A stretch of DNA of 13,054 bases from Prevotellaceae bacterium (lineage in GTDB: Bacteria; Bacteroidota; Bacteroidia; Bacteroidales; UBA932). Location of the stretch: contig JAIRKX010000067.1 of NCBI GenBank assembly GCA_031259805.1, forward strand, positions 1 through 13,054, given 5' to 3'. The position numbers and the translations under genes are program-made. The notes under the pieces are model-generated. The model was not told the origin of the DNA, made no database searches, and was given only the letters and a program-made list of their open reading frames with translations. Below, piece after piece: positions 7,109 to 13,054 of the stretch (positions are counted from its first letter, which is position 1; every line of letters begins with the position of its first letter).

Positions 7109-7714
7109 TTAATTAGTGCGTATAAAACTTCGTTGTATCCAGATAATGATCCCGACGACAATCATGGCCATCGGCGGTAAAATCATCAGGCCGTTGTTGG
7201 CGTAGAAGCCGCCGTTGGTGATGTACCAGCTTTCGGGGATCATTTGATACCCGAACAGCGTACCCGAACCGAACAGTTCGCGGATGAATGCTACGATAAT
7301 CAGAATCATGCCGTAGCCCAGACCGTTGCCTAATCCGTCGATGAACGATGGCCATGGTTTATTACCCAGTGCAAATGCTTCGATGCGCCCCATGATGATG
7401 CAGTTGGTGATAATCAGCCCGACGAACACCGACAACTGTTTGCTGACATCGTAGGCGAACGCGCGGAGGAACTGATCGATGAGAATGACAAACGTAGCTA
7501 CAACTACCAATTGCACAATAATGCGGATACGCGGCGGGATGGTATTCCGCAATAGCGATAAAATGAAACTCGAGCAGGCGGTAACGATCGTAACCGCCAG
7601 CCCCATAACCAGCGCCGGCTCAAGTTTGACCGTTACCGCCAGCGCCGAACAGATGCCTAAAACCAGCACCGTAATCGGGTTGTTTTTGCTTATCGGGTCC
7701 GTGAATAATTTCAT
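7109..7714 (-). CDS. nqrD: Na+-translocating NADH:quinone reductase subunit D
   Basis: Integral membrane subunit of Na+-NQR with about six hydrophobic segments in 201 residues; the RnfE-like partner of NqrE. The two conserved cysteines that share the intramembrane iron centre with NqrE are present as Cys22 (LGICSALAV) and Cys105 (ITNCIIMGR). The motif GNGLGYGMILIIVAFIRELFGSG-type loop is at about 128-150. The ATG at 7712-7714 overlaps the nqrC stop by four bases (ATGA), a classic coupling arrangement. The bases just upstream, inside the nqrC 3' end, read as an A/C-rich leader, CAACAACAACT. Confidence 0.97.
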   Translation of the reverse strand: MKLFTDPISKNNPITVLVLGICSALAVTVKLEPALVMGLAVTIVTACSSFILSLLRNTIPPRIRIIVQLVVVATFVILIDQFLRAFAYDVSKQLSVFVGLIITNCIIMGRIEAFALGNKPWPSFIDGLGNGLGYGMILIIVAFIRELFGSGTLFGYQMIPESWYITNGGFYANNGLMILPPMAMIVVGIIIWIQRSFIRTN

Positions 7715-8598
7715 AGTTGTTGTTGATCTGTTGATTTATCTTGTTCGTTTTTCATTGTCCCCTGCTCACTGCTACTGTCTACTACCGGCTGCTCACCGCT
7801 ACTGCTACTGTCCACTTCCGGCTGCGACTGCCGACTGAGAAACGGCAAGTACTTCGCAAGGTTATTTTTTAACATGGTTTCGACGCTGCGGCTGGTGATC
7901 GTGCCGCCCGAAATGGCGTCGACGGCATGCAGGTCGTCGGACGATACGCCGCCTTTGAGGATGTGCACGGAGGTGAATACGCCGTGGTCAAAAATTTGTT
8001 TTCCGATGAATTTTTTAGAAAACGTCGGCGTAGCAATCTCAGCGCCTAATCCGGGCGTTTCGCCTTTGTGGTCGAAGGTAGCGCCGTAGATGGTGTTCAT
8101 GTCGTCGTCGAAGGCCACATAGCCCCACACCGCACCCCACAGCCCTAAGCCGTACACGGGCAGGATGTATTTATATGCGCCGTCGTCGTTCCGGCAGACG
8201 TATACGGGCAGGTCAAGCGTAGCGCGCAGGGTAGCCTGCTGTGCCGAGTCAAGGTTGCCGGCGTCGATTTGCCGGATGATGTCGTATTGCGTTTTCATGT
8301 CGACGGCAAAGGCATCGCCCTCTTTTCGCTCGCCCCCCTCCCCTACTATGTATTGTTCCACGATGTACTTTTTGTACAGAACTTCGATGTACGTCCGCTT
8401 ATTCGGCTGGTCATCGACCGAATCCGTTTTGTGGACGGCGGCGAGGATGGCTTGTTTTTTTTCCATGGCAATATTCGCCTGCTGCCTGCTCTTCAGACCG
8501 GTAGCCGTCAGCGCCAGCGCCGTAGCTACCACGACGACCAGCGCCGTAGTGTATAACACCGTGTAGCCGTTACTGTTTTTATTCCATTTCAGTTTCAT
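7711..8598 (-). CDS. nqrC: Na+-translocating NADH:quinone reductase subunit C, with an extended C-terminal tail
   Basis: Carries a covalently bound FMN that relays electrons from the NqrD/E centre to NqrB. One N-terminal membrane anchor (about 12-34) is followed by a periplasmic FMN-binding domain. The flavinylation site is DAISGGTITS (227-236), with Thr233 as the likely FMN attachment residue; the usual SGAT reads SGGT here. TPGLGAEI (181-188) is also typical. At 295 residues the protein is longer than the roughly 230-260 I expect. From about residue 256 it has a 40-residue Ser/Gln/Glu/Asp-rich tail with two similar blocks (PEVDSSSSGEQ and PVVDSSSEQG), encoded by a DNA duplication at 7762-7821. 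ATG at 8596-8598, 28 nt after nqrB; the stop overlaps the nqrD start. ApbE, needed for FMN attachment, is not in this window. Confidence 0.96.
   Translation of the reverse strand: MKLKWNKNSNGYTVLYTTALVVVVATALALTATGLKSRQQANIAMEKKQAILAAVHKTDSVDDQPNKRTYIEVLYKKYIVEQYIVGEGGERKEGDAFAVDMKTQYDIIRQIDAGNLDSAQQATLRATLDLPVYVCRNDDGAYKYILPVYGLGLWGAVWGYVAFDDDMNTIYGATFDHKGETPGLGAEIATPTFSKKFIGKQIFDHGVFTSVHILKGGVSSDDLHAVDAISGGTITSRSVETMLKNNLAKYLPFLSRQSQPEVDSSSSGEQPVVDSSSEQGTMKNEQDKSTDQQQL
7762..7821 (-). repeat. Imperfect tandem duplication in the nqrC 3' end
   Basis: Segments 7762-7788 (27 bp) and 7789-7821 (33 bp) both begin CTGCTCAC and end CCGG, and differ mainly by a 6-bp expansion of the CTACTG motif. 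They encode the two Ser-rich blocks of the NqrC tail. The difference is a multiple of three, so the frame is kept. Confidence 0.7.
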
Positions 8599-8626
8599 AT
8601 TTCAATTCCTTAATTCATATAGGATT

Positions 8627-9778
8627 TTAAACATTTGCAGGGATGCGTTTCAGCCTCCGGCGGATGTGGGAGGCCACTACATAATGGTCAATCAGCGGGG
8701 CGAAGGCGTTCATCAGTAAAATGGCGAGCATCATCCCCTCCGGGTAGCCTTCGTTGAAGACGCGGATAAGCATGGTCAGGACGCCAATCAGAAAGCCGTA
8801 GAGCCATTTGCCAATTTCGGTTTGGGCGGCGGTAACGGGGTCGGTCGCCATAAACACCGCGCCGAACGCAAAACCGCCCATACACAAGTGATAGTACGGC
8901 GGCAGCGACATATAAGGATTCACAGCCAACCAGTTCATCAGAAAGCCGGTAGCCAGCAGTCCGGCGACGCACGAAAACATGATTTTCCAGCTGGCCACGC
9001 CGGTATACAGGAGGATGACTGCGCCGATGAGCACCGCCAGGGTTGATGTTTCGCCGATAGAGCCGGGGATAAAGCCGAAAAACAGGTCGGCCATTGACGG
9101 CAGTCGGTCGATGTGACCGGCGGCGGCTTCGGCCAGCGGGGTCGCGCCGGTGGTTACTTCAACGCCCGACGGGCTTTGCAGTCCGGCCACCCACACGCGG
9201 TCGCCCGATATATGCGACGGGTACGAAAAGAAGATAAAAGCGCGCGCCAGCAATGCCGGATTGAAGATATTCATCCCCGTACCTCCGAATATTTCTTTCC
9301 CGATAATCACGGCAAAGGCCGTAGCCAGCCCGACCATCCACAAGGGAACGTCGACCGGCATAATCAGCGGGATCAACATGCCGGTAACGAGAAATCCTTC
9401 GTTGACTTCATGTCCGCGAAGTTGTGCCGCAGTAAATTCGATGCCCAACCCGACGACATACGATACTATTATAATAGGTAACACCCGCAGGAAGCCGTAT
9501 ATCCACATGCTCCAGAAGGTCATTTCGAGGCCGAAGGTATGCGCGTGCTGGTAGCCGATGTTCCAGCAGCCGAAGAACAGCGCCGGCATCAGGGCGACGA
9601 TTACGACGGTCATCACCCGTTTCAGATCGTTGCAGTCGCGCACATGGACGCCCGAGCGGGTGGTAGTGTTAGGGACAAAAGCAAACGATTCAAAAGCCTC
9701 GAACGTCGAGTGCAGGAATCCGAACCGCGCCCCCTTCTCAAACGAGGGCCTTAGCCTGTTTAGTATATTCCGTAGCAT
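8627..9778 (-). CDS. nqrB: Na+-translocating NADH:quinone reductase subunit B
   Basis: Large membrane subunit of Na+-NQR that carries a covalent FMN and riboflavin and forms part of the Na+ path and quinone site. The 383 residues contain about ten hydrophobic segments. The flavinylation motif is VTTGATPLAEA (208-218), with TGAT at 210-213 and Thr213 as the FMN-bearing residue. Other family landmarks are NEGFLVTGMLIPLIMP (126-141), KEIFGGTGMNIFNPALLARAF (161-181), the TDPVTAAQT loop (312-320) and FNEGYPEGMMLAILLMNAFAPLID (341-364). The start ATG is at 9776-9778. A 66-nt spacer separates it from nqrA, with a leader reading ACAACTCAATAACTCC on the minus strand, and 28 nt separate it from nqrC. 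It is somewhat shorter than the Vibrio protein at its N-terminus but complete. Confidence 0.97.
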   Translation of the reverse strand: MLRNILNRLRPSFEKGARFGFLHSTFEAFESFAFVPNTTTRSGVHVRDCNDLKRVMTVVIVALMPALFFGCWNIGYQHAHTFGLEMTFWSMWIYGFLRVLPIIIVSYVVGLGIEFTAAQLRGHEVNEGFLVTGMLIPLIMPVDVPLWMVGLATAFAVIIGKEIFGGTGMNIFNPALLARAFIFFSYPSHISGDRVWVAGLQSPSGVEVTTGATPLAEAAAGHIDRLPSMADLFFGFIPGSIGETSTLAVLIGAVILLYTGVASWKIMFSCVAGLLATGFLMNWLAVNPYMSLPPYYHLCMGGFAFGAVFMATDPVTAAQTEIGKWLYGFLIGVLTMLIRVFNEGYPEGMMLAILLMNAFAPLIDHYVVASHIRRRLKRIPANV

Positions 9779-9844
9779 GTGTGGAGTTATTGAGTTGTAT
9801 TATACGAATTGTTTTTAAATGCTGAGGCGTAGAGATTTTGTTCA

Positions 9845-11194
9845 TTAACCATTGTTTATCATCAGGTCTATTCCCTTTCGGAGAATGTCCTGCACCGGTA
9901 TTTTCGACGGGCATACAAATTCACAGAGGGCGAGGTCTTCTTCGACCACTTCGTAGATGCCTAACTGCTCCATCCGGTCGATGTCGCCCGCCAGAATCGC
10001 TTTGAGCAGGTAGACCGGGAGGATGTCCATCGGCAGTACCTTTTCGTAGACGCCGGTGAGGACAAAGGCGCGCTCGCCGCCGTTAATATTGGTATCCAAA
10101 GTATACTCCTTGTAGGGAAACATCCACGACAGGTAGCTGCGCGACGCACTGTAACGATGCTGGCGCAGCGGATTCGCCCAGCCGAGGAACTCGTATTTAT
10201 CGCCTTCGGGAACGACGGTAATAGCGTTGTCGTAGAAGCCCAGATAGCCGTCTGCTCCGACATTCGCGCCGGTGAGGACACTGCCGCTGATGTAGCGACA
10301 TCGCCCGGAGGTATTTACATAGTCGGACACCGTCGACACCGCTACGCCGGCAATGATCCGAAAATAGCGCGGGTGCTTTACCTCCGACCCTGCCAGCGCG
10401 ATCACCTTCGACACGTCGTAGACGCCCCGTAGCGCCAGCCGCCCGATGGCTATCACATGCTGAGGGTCGATTGTCCATACCTTTTCGCCTTTGTTAATCG
10501 GGCTGATGTGATGTATTTGCACTCCTGTATTCCCCGCCGGGTGCGGCCCCTTGAACACGATTTTTTCTACGTCTTTTATCTTATGAAAAATGCTGGTAGC
10601 GGCTATTTCATCGCTCAATCCGAGATACAGTTTGTCGGACAGCTTCCGCAATACCTCAATGCCTTTCTGGAAAGTTGCGGCCTCGCCCATCAAGGTAAAA
10701 TCGGTGTCGGGTGCAAGGGGGGCGCTGTCGAAGCCCGAAATAAAAATCGCTTTGGGGGCGTCGGAAGGATTGGCCACCGTGCCGTACGGACGTTGCCGGA
10801 TAAACGGCCACGCGCCGCCGGCCAGCAATAGCGAAATGACTTGCTCGCGCGACAGGGCGGACACATCGGCCACATTGTGCTGCACATATTCCTGTGTTGC
10901 CGACGGCTTGACGACCACCGCGAGCAGCCGCCGTTTCTCCCCGCGCACAATGGCGCTCACCACCCCGCTCACCGGCGAGACGTACCGGATTTCCGGAAGG
11001 CGCTTATCGTTAAACAGCGGGGTGCCTGCCAGCACCTCGTCCCCTTCGCCGACCAGCAGGTGAGGCGTCAAATGAGGGAAATCGCCCGGCTTTAAGGCAT
11101 ACGCCATTGCCGCCGGCAGTTTGGAAAGCACCTTCTCTGCTTTTCCTTTTAGCGAAAGAGTAAGACCTTTACGTATTCTTATGACGTTCGACAT
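9845..11194 (-). CDS. nqrA: Na+-translocating NADH:quinone reductase subunit A
   Basis: Peripheral cytoplasmic subunit of Na+-NQR, without a redox cofactor, contacting the quinone-binding part of NqrB. The 449 residues match the usual family length of about 446. Recognisable regions are the N-terminal IRIRKGLTLSLKGKAEK (5-21), a lipoyl-like segment around LVGEGDEVLAGTPLF and VSPVSGVV, the middle FKGPHPAGNTGVQIHHI, and the C-terminal ALCEFVCPSKIPVQDILRKGIDLM, which resembles RnfC but has only two Cys and no Fe-S motifs. The ATG at 11192-11194 lies about 40 nt downstream of a good -7 box at 11235-11242, making this the promoter-proximal gene of the operon. It is followed by nqrB after 66 nt. 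Confidence 0.97.
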   Translation of the reverse strand: MSNVIRIRKGLTLSLKGKAEKVLSKLPAAMAYALKPGDFPHLTPHLLVGEGDEVLAGTPLFNDKRLPEIRYVSPVSGVVSAIVRGEKRRLLAVVVKPSATQEYVQHNVADVSALSREQVISLLLAGGAWPFIRQRPYGTVANPSDAPKAIFISGFDSAPLAPDTDFTLMGEAATFQKGIEVLRKLSDKLYLGLSDEIAATSIFHKIKDVEKIVFKGPHPAGNTGVQIHHISPINKGEKVWTIDPQHVIAIGRLALRGVYDVSKVIALAGSEVKHPRYFRIIAGVAVSTVSDYVNTSGRCRYISGSVLTGANVGADGYLGFYDNAITVVPEGDKYEFLGWANPLRQHRYSASRSYLSWMFPYKEYTLDTNINGGERAFVLTGVYEKVLPMDILPVYLLKAILAGDIDRMEQLGIYEVVEEDLALCEFVCPSKIPVQDILRKGIDLMINNG

Positions 11195-11203
11195 GAACTT
11201 GTG

Positions 11204-11250
11204 TGTTGAGTTGTTAATTTGCTTATTTAAGGTGCAAAGTTAGCATATTT
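11204..11250 (-). promoter_or_regulatory. nqr operon promoter and leader
   Basis: The minus strand carries TAACTTTG at 11242-11235, a full match to the TAnnTTTG -7 box, about 40 nt from the nqrA ATG. A TTTG -33 box at the expected distance is not clear. The leader contains CAAATTAACAACTCAACA (11221-11204), which is identical to bases ahead of ndpA (12608-12591). The two leaders agree at about 38 of 47 positions with the same spacing to the -7 box. No Shine-Dalgarno sequence is seen; A/C-rich leaders of this kind are usual in Bacteroidota. Confidence 0.6.
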
Positions 11251-11274
11251 TCCGGAACATGCTTTATGCTATTG

Positions 11275-11282
11275 AGCGCAAG
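11275..11282. repeat. Target site duplication AGCGCAAG, left copy
   Basis: AGCGCAAG here is repeated exactly at 11466-11473, immediately outside the two ends of the inverted-repeat element. The identity extends to 11 bp (GAGCGCAAGCC), because the outermost bases also match the element ends or the old flank. An 8-bp duplication is the best reading. Confidence 0.75.
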
Positions 11283-11465
11283 CCAGGGCTGACGCATCTA
11301 AAATATATGTGATGATGTGATGATAAGGTGAAATGCGCTACGCGCGGTGAAAAAGGGTGAAAAGGTGAGACGCACGTCATTCCGAGCGAAGCGAGGAATC
11401 TCCTTGCAATGACGGAGCAATGAATCGCCACATCATCACATATATTTTAGATGCGTCAGCCCTGG
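11283..11465. mobile_element. MITE-like non-autonomous element, 183 bp with 37-bp perfect terminal inverted repeats
   Basis: Bases 11283-11319 are the exact reverse complement of 11429-11465 (37 of 37), beginning CCAGGGCTGACGCATC. The element is flanked by an 8-bp direct repeat (11275-11282 and 11466-11473), as expected for a transposition target duplication. The 109-bp interior has no reading frame. It contains GTGAAAA-type repeats and a 40-bp segment (11375-11414) with 7-bp complementary ends, CGTCATT and AATGACG. The segment includes CGAGCGAAGCGAGGAATCT, resembling dispersed palindromes seen in many bacterial genomes. The perfect arms suggest a recent insertion. No transposase is present here, so it would be moved by one encoded elsewhere. 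Confidence 0.8.
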
Positions 11466-11517
11466 AGCGCAAGCCTTCAGCCTGCGCTATTGCCGGCGCC
11501 ATTTCGTGGCTTACATT
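11466..11517. repeat. Dispersed repeat copy 2 and right target duplication
   Basis: Begins with the right copy of the target duplication (11466-11473). CAGCCTGCGCTATTGC at 11478-11493 is identical to 1411-1426, and similarity continues to about 11515 (GGCTTAC, TTTAC). With the MITE removed, the bases at about 11271-11282 would join directly to CCTTCAGCC at 11474. The segment GCGCAAGCC-TTC-AGCCTGCGC can then fold into a hairpin with one mismatch. Confidence 0.5.
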
Positions 11518-11538
11518 TTACCCCCGAAGGGCATGGCT

Positions 11539-12579
11539 TCACGATTCACGTTGGTAATAGATTTTGTAATATTTCCGGCCATGGTCGTCGATGCCTTGTT
11601 CGATTAGCTGGCGGTCGCCGTGGATATAGATATGAAAGTTTTTGTCCAATTTAATGACGCTACGGAATACTCGCGCCTGTTTTCGCACGGCGTTGTCGGA
11701 AATGGCGAAATCGTCGGCAATGTCCAAATCAAATTCTTGCGCATAGGCTGTTTTATACTGACGGAATTTTTCGGCGACCTCAGGCTGTTCCATGACGTCA
11801 CGCGTAAATTCATCGAGATGGAAATGGTCTTTTTCTTTGAAGAATTTTACCGATTTATTCAGCAGGTCGATTTGGTCGGCTTTGCTTACGTCAAGCTGCT
11901 GCGGCAGTTCATCGCGGACAAAATTTTTGCAAAGCGACATGATATTTTGCGTTGCATGGTAGTCGTCCCGGCGCGGACGCAGGCACAGGAAATCATCCGT
12001 CCAATATTGGGCTTCGCTGTCTTTACCGGTATTATCGGCCACCGCCACGATATACCCTTTTTCGCGTTCGGTATTAAATATCAGGCAGCCTTTATCCAGT
12101 TTATTGATATTAATTCCCTTTTCGCTTTCTACTTCAAAGCCGTCGCCTGACGGATACACTTTTAGAAAGGTATCTTTGTGCTCCGATTTGAATAACCCGA
12201 CGGCCTCCACTACTTCGCCGTCGACGATGCAATCTTTAAAATAAGCGGTATAGAACTCGCCGCCCTTAATTTTAGGATGCACGCTCTGCGCATACAGGTG
12301 CCGCGCAAGGTTTACCGACTGTTCGAGCAGCGTGTCGGGGTCGGCGAAAATCGCATCGGCGCAAGCAAATACTTCATTCATCTTTATACCCATATCATGA
12401 TAAAGATGAAAGTATTCGGACAATTTGAAAGGCGAAAGGAAATAGCGCATAAACAGCGCCTGATCCGCATCAGTCAATCGGAGTATTGATTTTGATATTC
12501 CGCACTGTTCGTTATGGCTTTTATTTCCCACAAAATGAATGGATAGCCGGTGCATAGTTGAGTTGTCGCAATATATCAT
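11539..12579 (-). CDS. ndpA: 37-kDa nucleoid-associated protein (NdpA/YejK family)
   Basis: Member of the family of 37-kDa nucleoid-associated proteins typified by E. coli YejK/NdpA, cytoplasmic and bound to the nucleoid; its precise role in Bacteroidota is not settled. The 346 residues match the family length of about 335-345. The call rests on overall resemblance and not on catalytic motifs: an N-terminal VGNKSHNEQCGISKSIL, a middle EFYTAYFKDCIVDGEVVEAVGLFKSEHKDTFLKV, then GCLIFNTEREKGYIVAVADN and YWTDDFLCLRPRRDDYHATQNIMSLCKNFV, and a C-terminal DDHGRKYYKIYY. The ATG at 12577-12579 is taken; a second in-frame ATG eight codons later (12553-12555), giving MHRLSIHFVGNK, is a reasonable alternative. 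It is a single gene with its own promoter-like box at 12622-12629, and reads toward the nqr operon. Confidence 0.85.
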   Translation of the reverse strand: MIYCDNSTMHRLSIHFVGNKSHNEQCGISKSILRLTDADQALFMRYFLSPFKLSEYFHLYHDMGIKMNEVFACADAIFADPDTLLEQSVNLARHLYAQSVHPKIKGGEFYTAYFKDCIVDGEVVEAVGLFKSEHKDTFLKVYPSGDGFEVESEKGININKLDKGCLIFNTEREKGYIVAVADNTGKDSEAQYWTDDFLCLRPRRDDYHATQNIMSLCKNFVRDELPQQLDVSKADQIDLLNKSVKFFKEKDHFHLDEFTRDVMEQPEVAEKFRQYKTAYAQEFDLDIADDFAISDNAVRKQARVFRSVIKLDKNFHIYIHGDRQLIEQGIDDHGRKYYKIYYQRES

Positions 12580-12590
12580 AGTTGTTGCAT

Positions 12591-12637
12591 TGTTGAGTTG
12601 TTAATTTGTTGTTTCGGGATGTAAAGTTAGTATATTT
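12591..12637 (-). promoter_or_regulatory. ndpA promoter and leader
   Basis: TAACTTTA on the minus strand (12629-12622) matches the -7 box at all but the last base and lies 42 nt from the ATG. The leader CAAATTAACAACTCAACA (12608-12591) is identical to the one ahead of nqrA. The two regions look like copies or products of strong shared constraint. Confidence 0.45.
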
Positions 12638-12700
12638 ATTTGTTTTGTATGATTTCTTTTCCGGCGCACACGAAGGATAAAGGCCTTTTTTAAACTATTT

Positions 12701-12732
12701 TTTGGTTAGTTTAAGAAAAAAACATACCTTTG
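12701..12732 (+). promoter_or_regulatory. Strong Bacteroidota promoter (TTTG / 20 nt / TACCTTTG)
   Basis: TTTG at 12701-12704 and TACCTTTG at 12725-12732 are separated by 20 nt, a full match to the -33/-7 consensus of the Bacteroidota housekeeping sigma factor. Transcription should start near 12738. A 10-bp direct repeat, CTTTGTCGGC, at 12728-12737 and 12751-12760 overlaps the -7 box and the start of the transcript. The gene served lies beyond the right edge. Confidence 0.65.
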
Positions 12733-12737
12733 TCGGC

Positions 12738-13054
12738 GGTTAAAACAGATCTTTGTCGGCAGTCCCATTTTTGATTAAATTAGTAAGTTAATCAAAATCC
12801 ATTTTTTCTTTTTCTACTCTCTCATTTCTATTCTCTTCTGCTGTCCGGCATTCGTTTTTTCTCCGGCGCTTTTTTTGTTTACTTCATTTTTATAATCTCC
12901 TTATATCTCTTTACTTACTCTTCGTCATTTTTTTAAAATGCACATTCATTCTTCCCCTTATTCGTCCCCCGTTTTTTGCCTTTTAACGCTTTGGTTTCGC
13001 ATCTATTAGGGAGACCGAAACACGTTCATTTCTCCCTCGATTCTTCCCCCAATT
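12738..13054 (+). promoter_or_regulatory. Long pyrimidine-rich 5' leader of an off-window gene
   Basis: Downstream of the promoter at least 315 nt carry no clear gene. By my count, 126 of the 160 bases at 12801-12960 are C or T and only 11 are G. Such C-rich, G-poor RNA is the hallmark of Rho loading sites. A 23-codon frame (ATG 12938-12940, TAG 13007-13009) and a 6-bp hairpin (13009-13014 with 13031-13036) lie near the end. It may be a regulated mRNA leader or the leader of a stable RNA operon; I cannot tell which. Confidence 0.4.
12769..12816 (+). terminator. Hairpin and T-run early in the leader (attenuator candidate)
   Basis: TTTTGATTAA (12769-12778) pairs perfectly with TTAATCAAAA (12788-12797) around a 9-nt loop. 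It is followed by T-rich sequence (12802-12813, broken by one C). The shape fits an intrinsic terminator or attenuator about 60-75 nt into the transcript. The stem has only two G-C pairs, so its termination strength is doubtful. Confidence 0.4.

Larger units (their letters stand above)
11195..11538. other. nqrA/ndpA intergenic region with promoter and MITE-like insertion
   Basis: These 344 bases hold, from left to right, the nqrA leader and promoter (11204-11250), one half of a dispersed repeat, the 183-bp MITE-like element (11283-11465) with its target duplications, the other half of the dispersed repeat (11466 to about 11517), and the short 3' flank of ndpA. No reading frame is supported. 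Confidence 0.7.
12580..13054. other. Divergent intergenic region and right-edge leader
   Basis: These 475 bases contain the ndpA promoter on the minus strand and a strong promoter on the plus strand whose transcript runs off the right edge. No reading frame longer than a 23-codon stretch (12938-13009) is seen on the plus strand, and none is supported on the minus strand. The plus-strand transcribed part is described as separate features. Confidence 0.6.

Noticed and set aside
10590..11063. 157-codon plus-strand frame opposite nqrA
   Set aside because: Antisense shadow of nqrA with a low-complexity Ser/Arg/Thr-rich product.
11283..11465. Inverted repeats read as a bidirectional terminator
   Set aside because: The arms are 37 bp with a 109-bp interior and no T-run, and the flanking 8-bp duplication points to transposition.
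11620..12150. 176-codon plus-strand frame opposite ndpA
   Set aside because: It is antisense to a well-supported gene and its protein shows no domain; long antisense frames arise from the codon use of the real gene.
12938..13009. 23-codon plus-strand frame as a small gene
   Set aside because: Lies in a pyrimidine-rich leader where chance frames are easy; there is no leader signal or known match. Kept only as a remark on possible leader control.

Overview
The window looks like a chromosomal piece of a Gram-negative Bacteroidota, probably order Bacteroidales. The reasons are a complete six-gene Na+-translocating NADH:quinone reductase operon (nqrABCDEF), a KDO-8-phosphate synthase for lipopolysaccharide, several promoters of the Bacteroidota type (TTTG / about 20 nt / TAnnTTTG), and A/C-rich gene leaders with no obvious Shine-Dalgarno sequence. 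The species cannot be named from the sequence alone.

Layout. Positions 1-556 are non-coding and hold several hairpins, including a minus-strand terminator and a possible small-RNA unit. Positions 557-4004 hold a tightly packed minus-strand group read from right to left: rarA (replication-linked AAA+ ATPase), an NCS2 purine permease, then kdsA. Positions 4005-4521 are a very AT-rich intergenic region with a short tandem repeat that overlaps a likely rarA promoter. Positions 4522-5019 hold the only plus-strand gene, an unrecognised 165-aa protein with a Lys-rich head and an Asp/Ser tail. Positions 5231-11194 are the nqr operon on the minus strand in the order A-B-C-D-E-F. Positions 11195-11538 hold the nqr promoter and a 183-bp MITE-like element with perfect 37-bp terminal inverted repeats and an 8-bp target duplication. 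The element has split a dispersed repeat whose second copy lies at the permease/kdsA junction. Positions 11539-12579 encode a 37-kDa nucleoid-associated protein. Positions 12580-13054 contain the ndpA promoter and a strong plus-strand promoter. The latter drives a long, pyrimidine-rich leader with an early hairpin and T-run; the gene it serves lies beyond the right end.

How the genes work together. The Nqr complex oxidises NADH, reduces quinone and exports Na+. NqrF carries the 2Fe-2S cluster, FAD and NADH sites, NqrB and NqrC carry covalent FMN, and NqrD/NqrE carry the membrane Cys pairs. The flavin transferase ApbE needed for FMN attachment is not in the window. The other genes are housekeeping: envelope sugar synthesis, nucleobase uptake and chromosome maintenance.

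The best leads are the MITE-like element, the NCS2 permease with altered active-site residues, the NqrC C-terminal tail that looks like a captured intergenic spacer, the polyampholyte orphan protein, and the long C/T-rich leader at the right edge. No complete new multi-gene system is evident.
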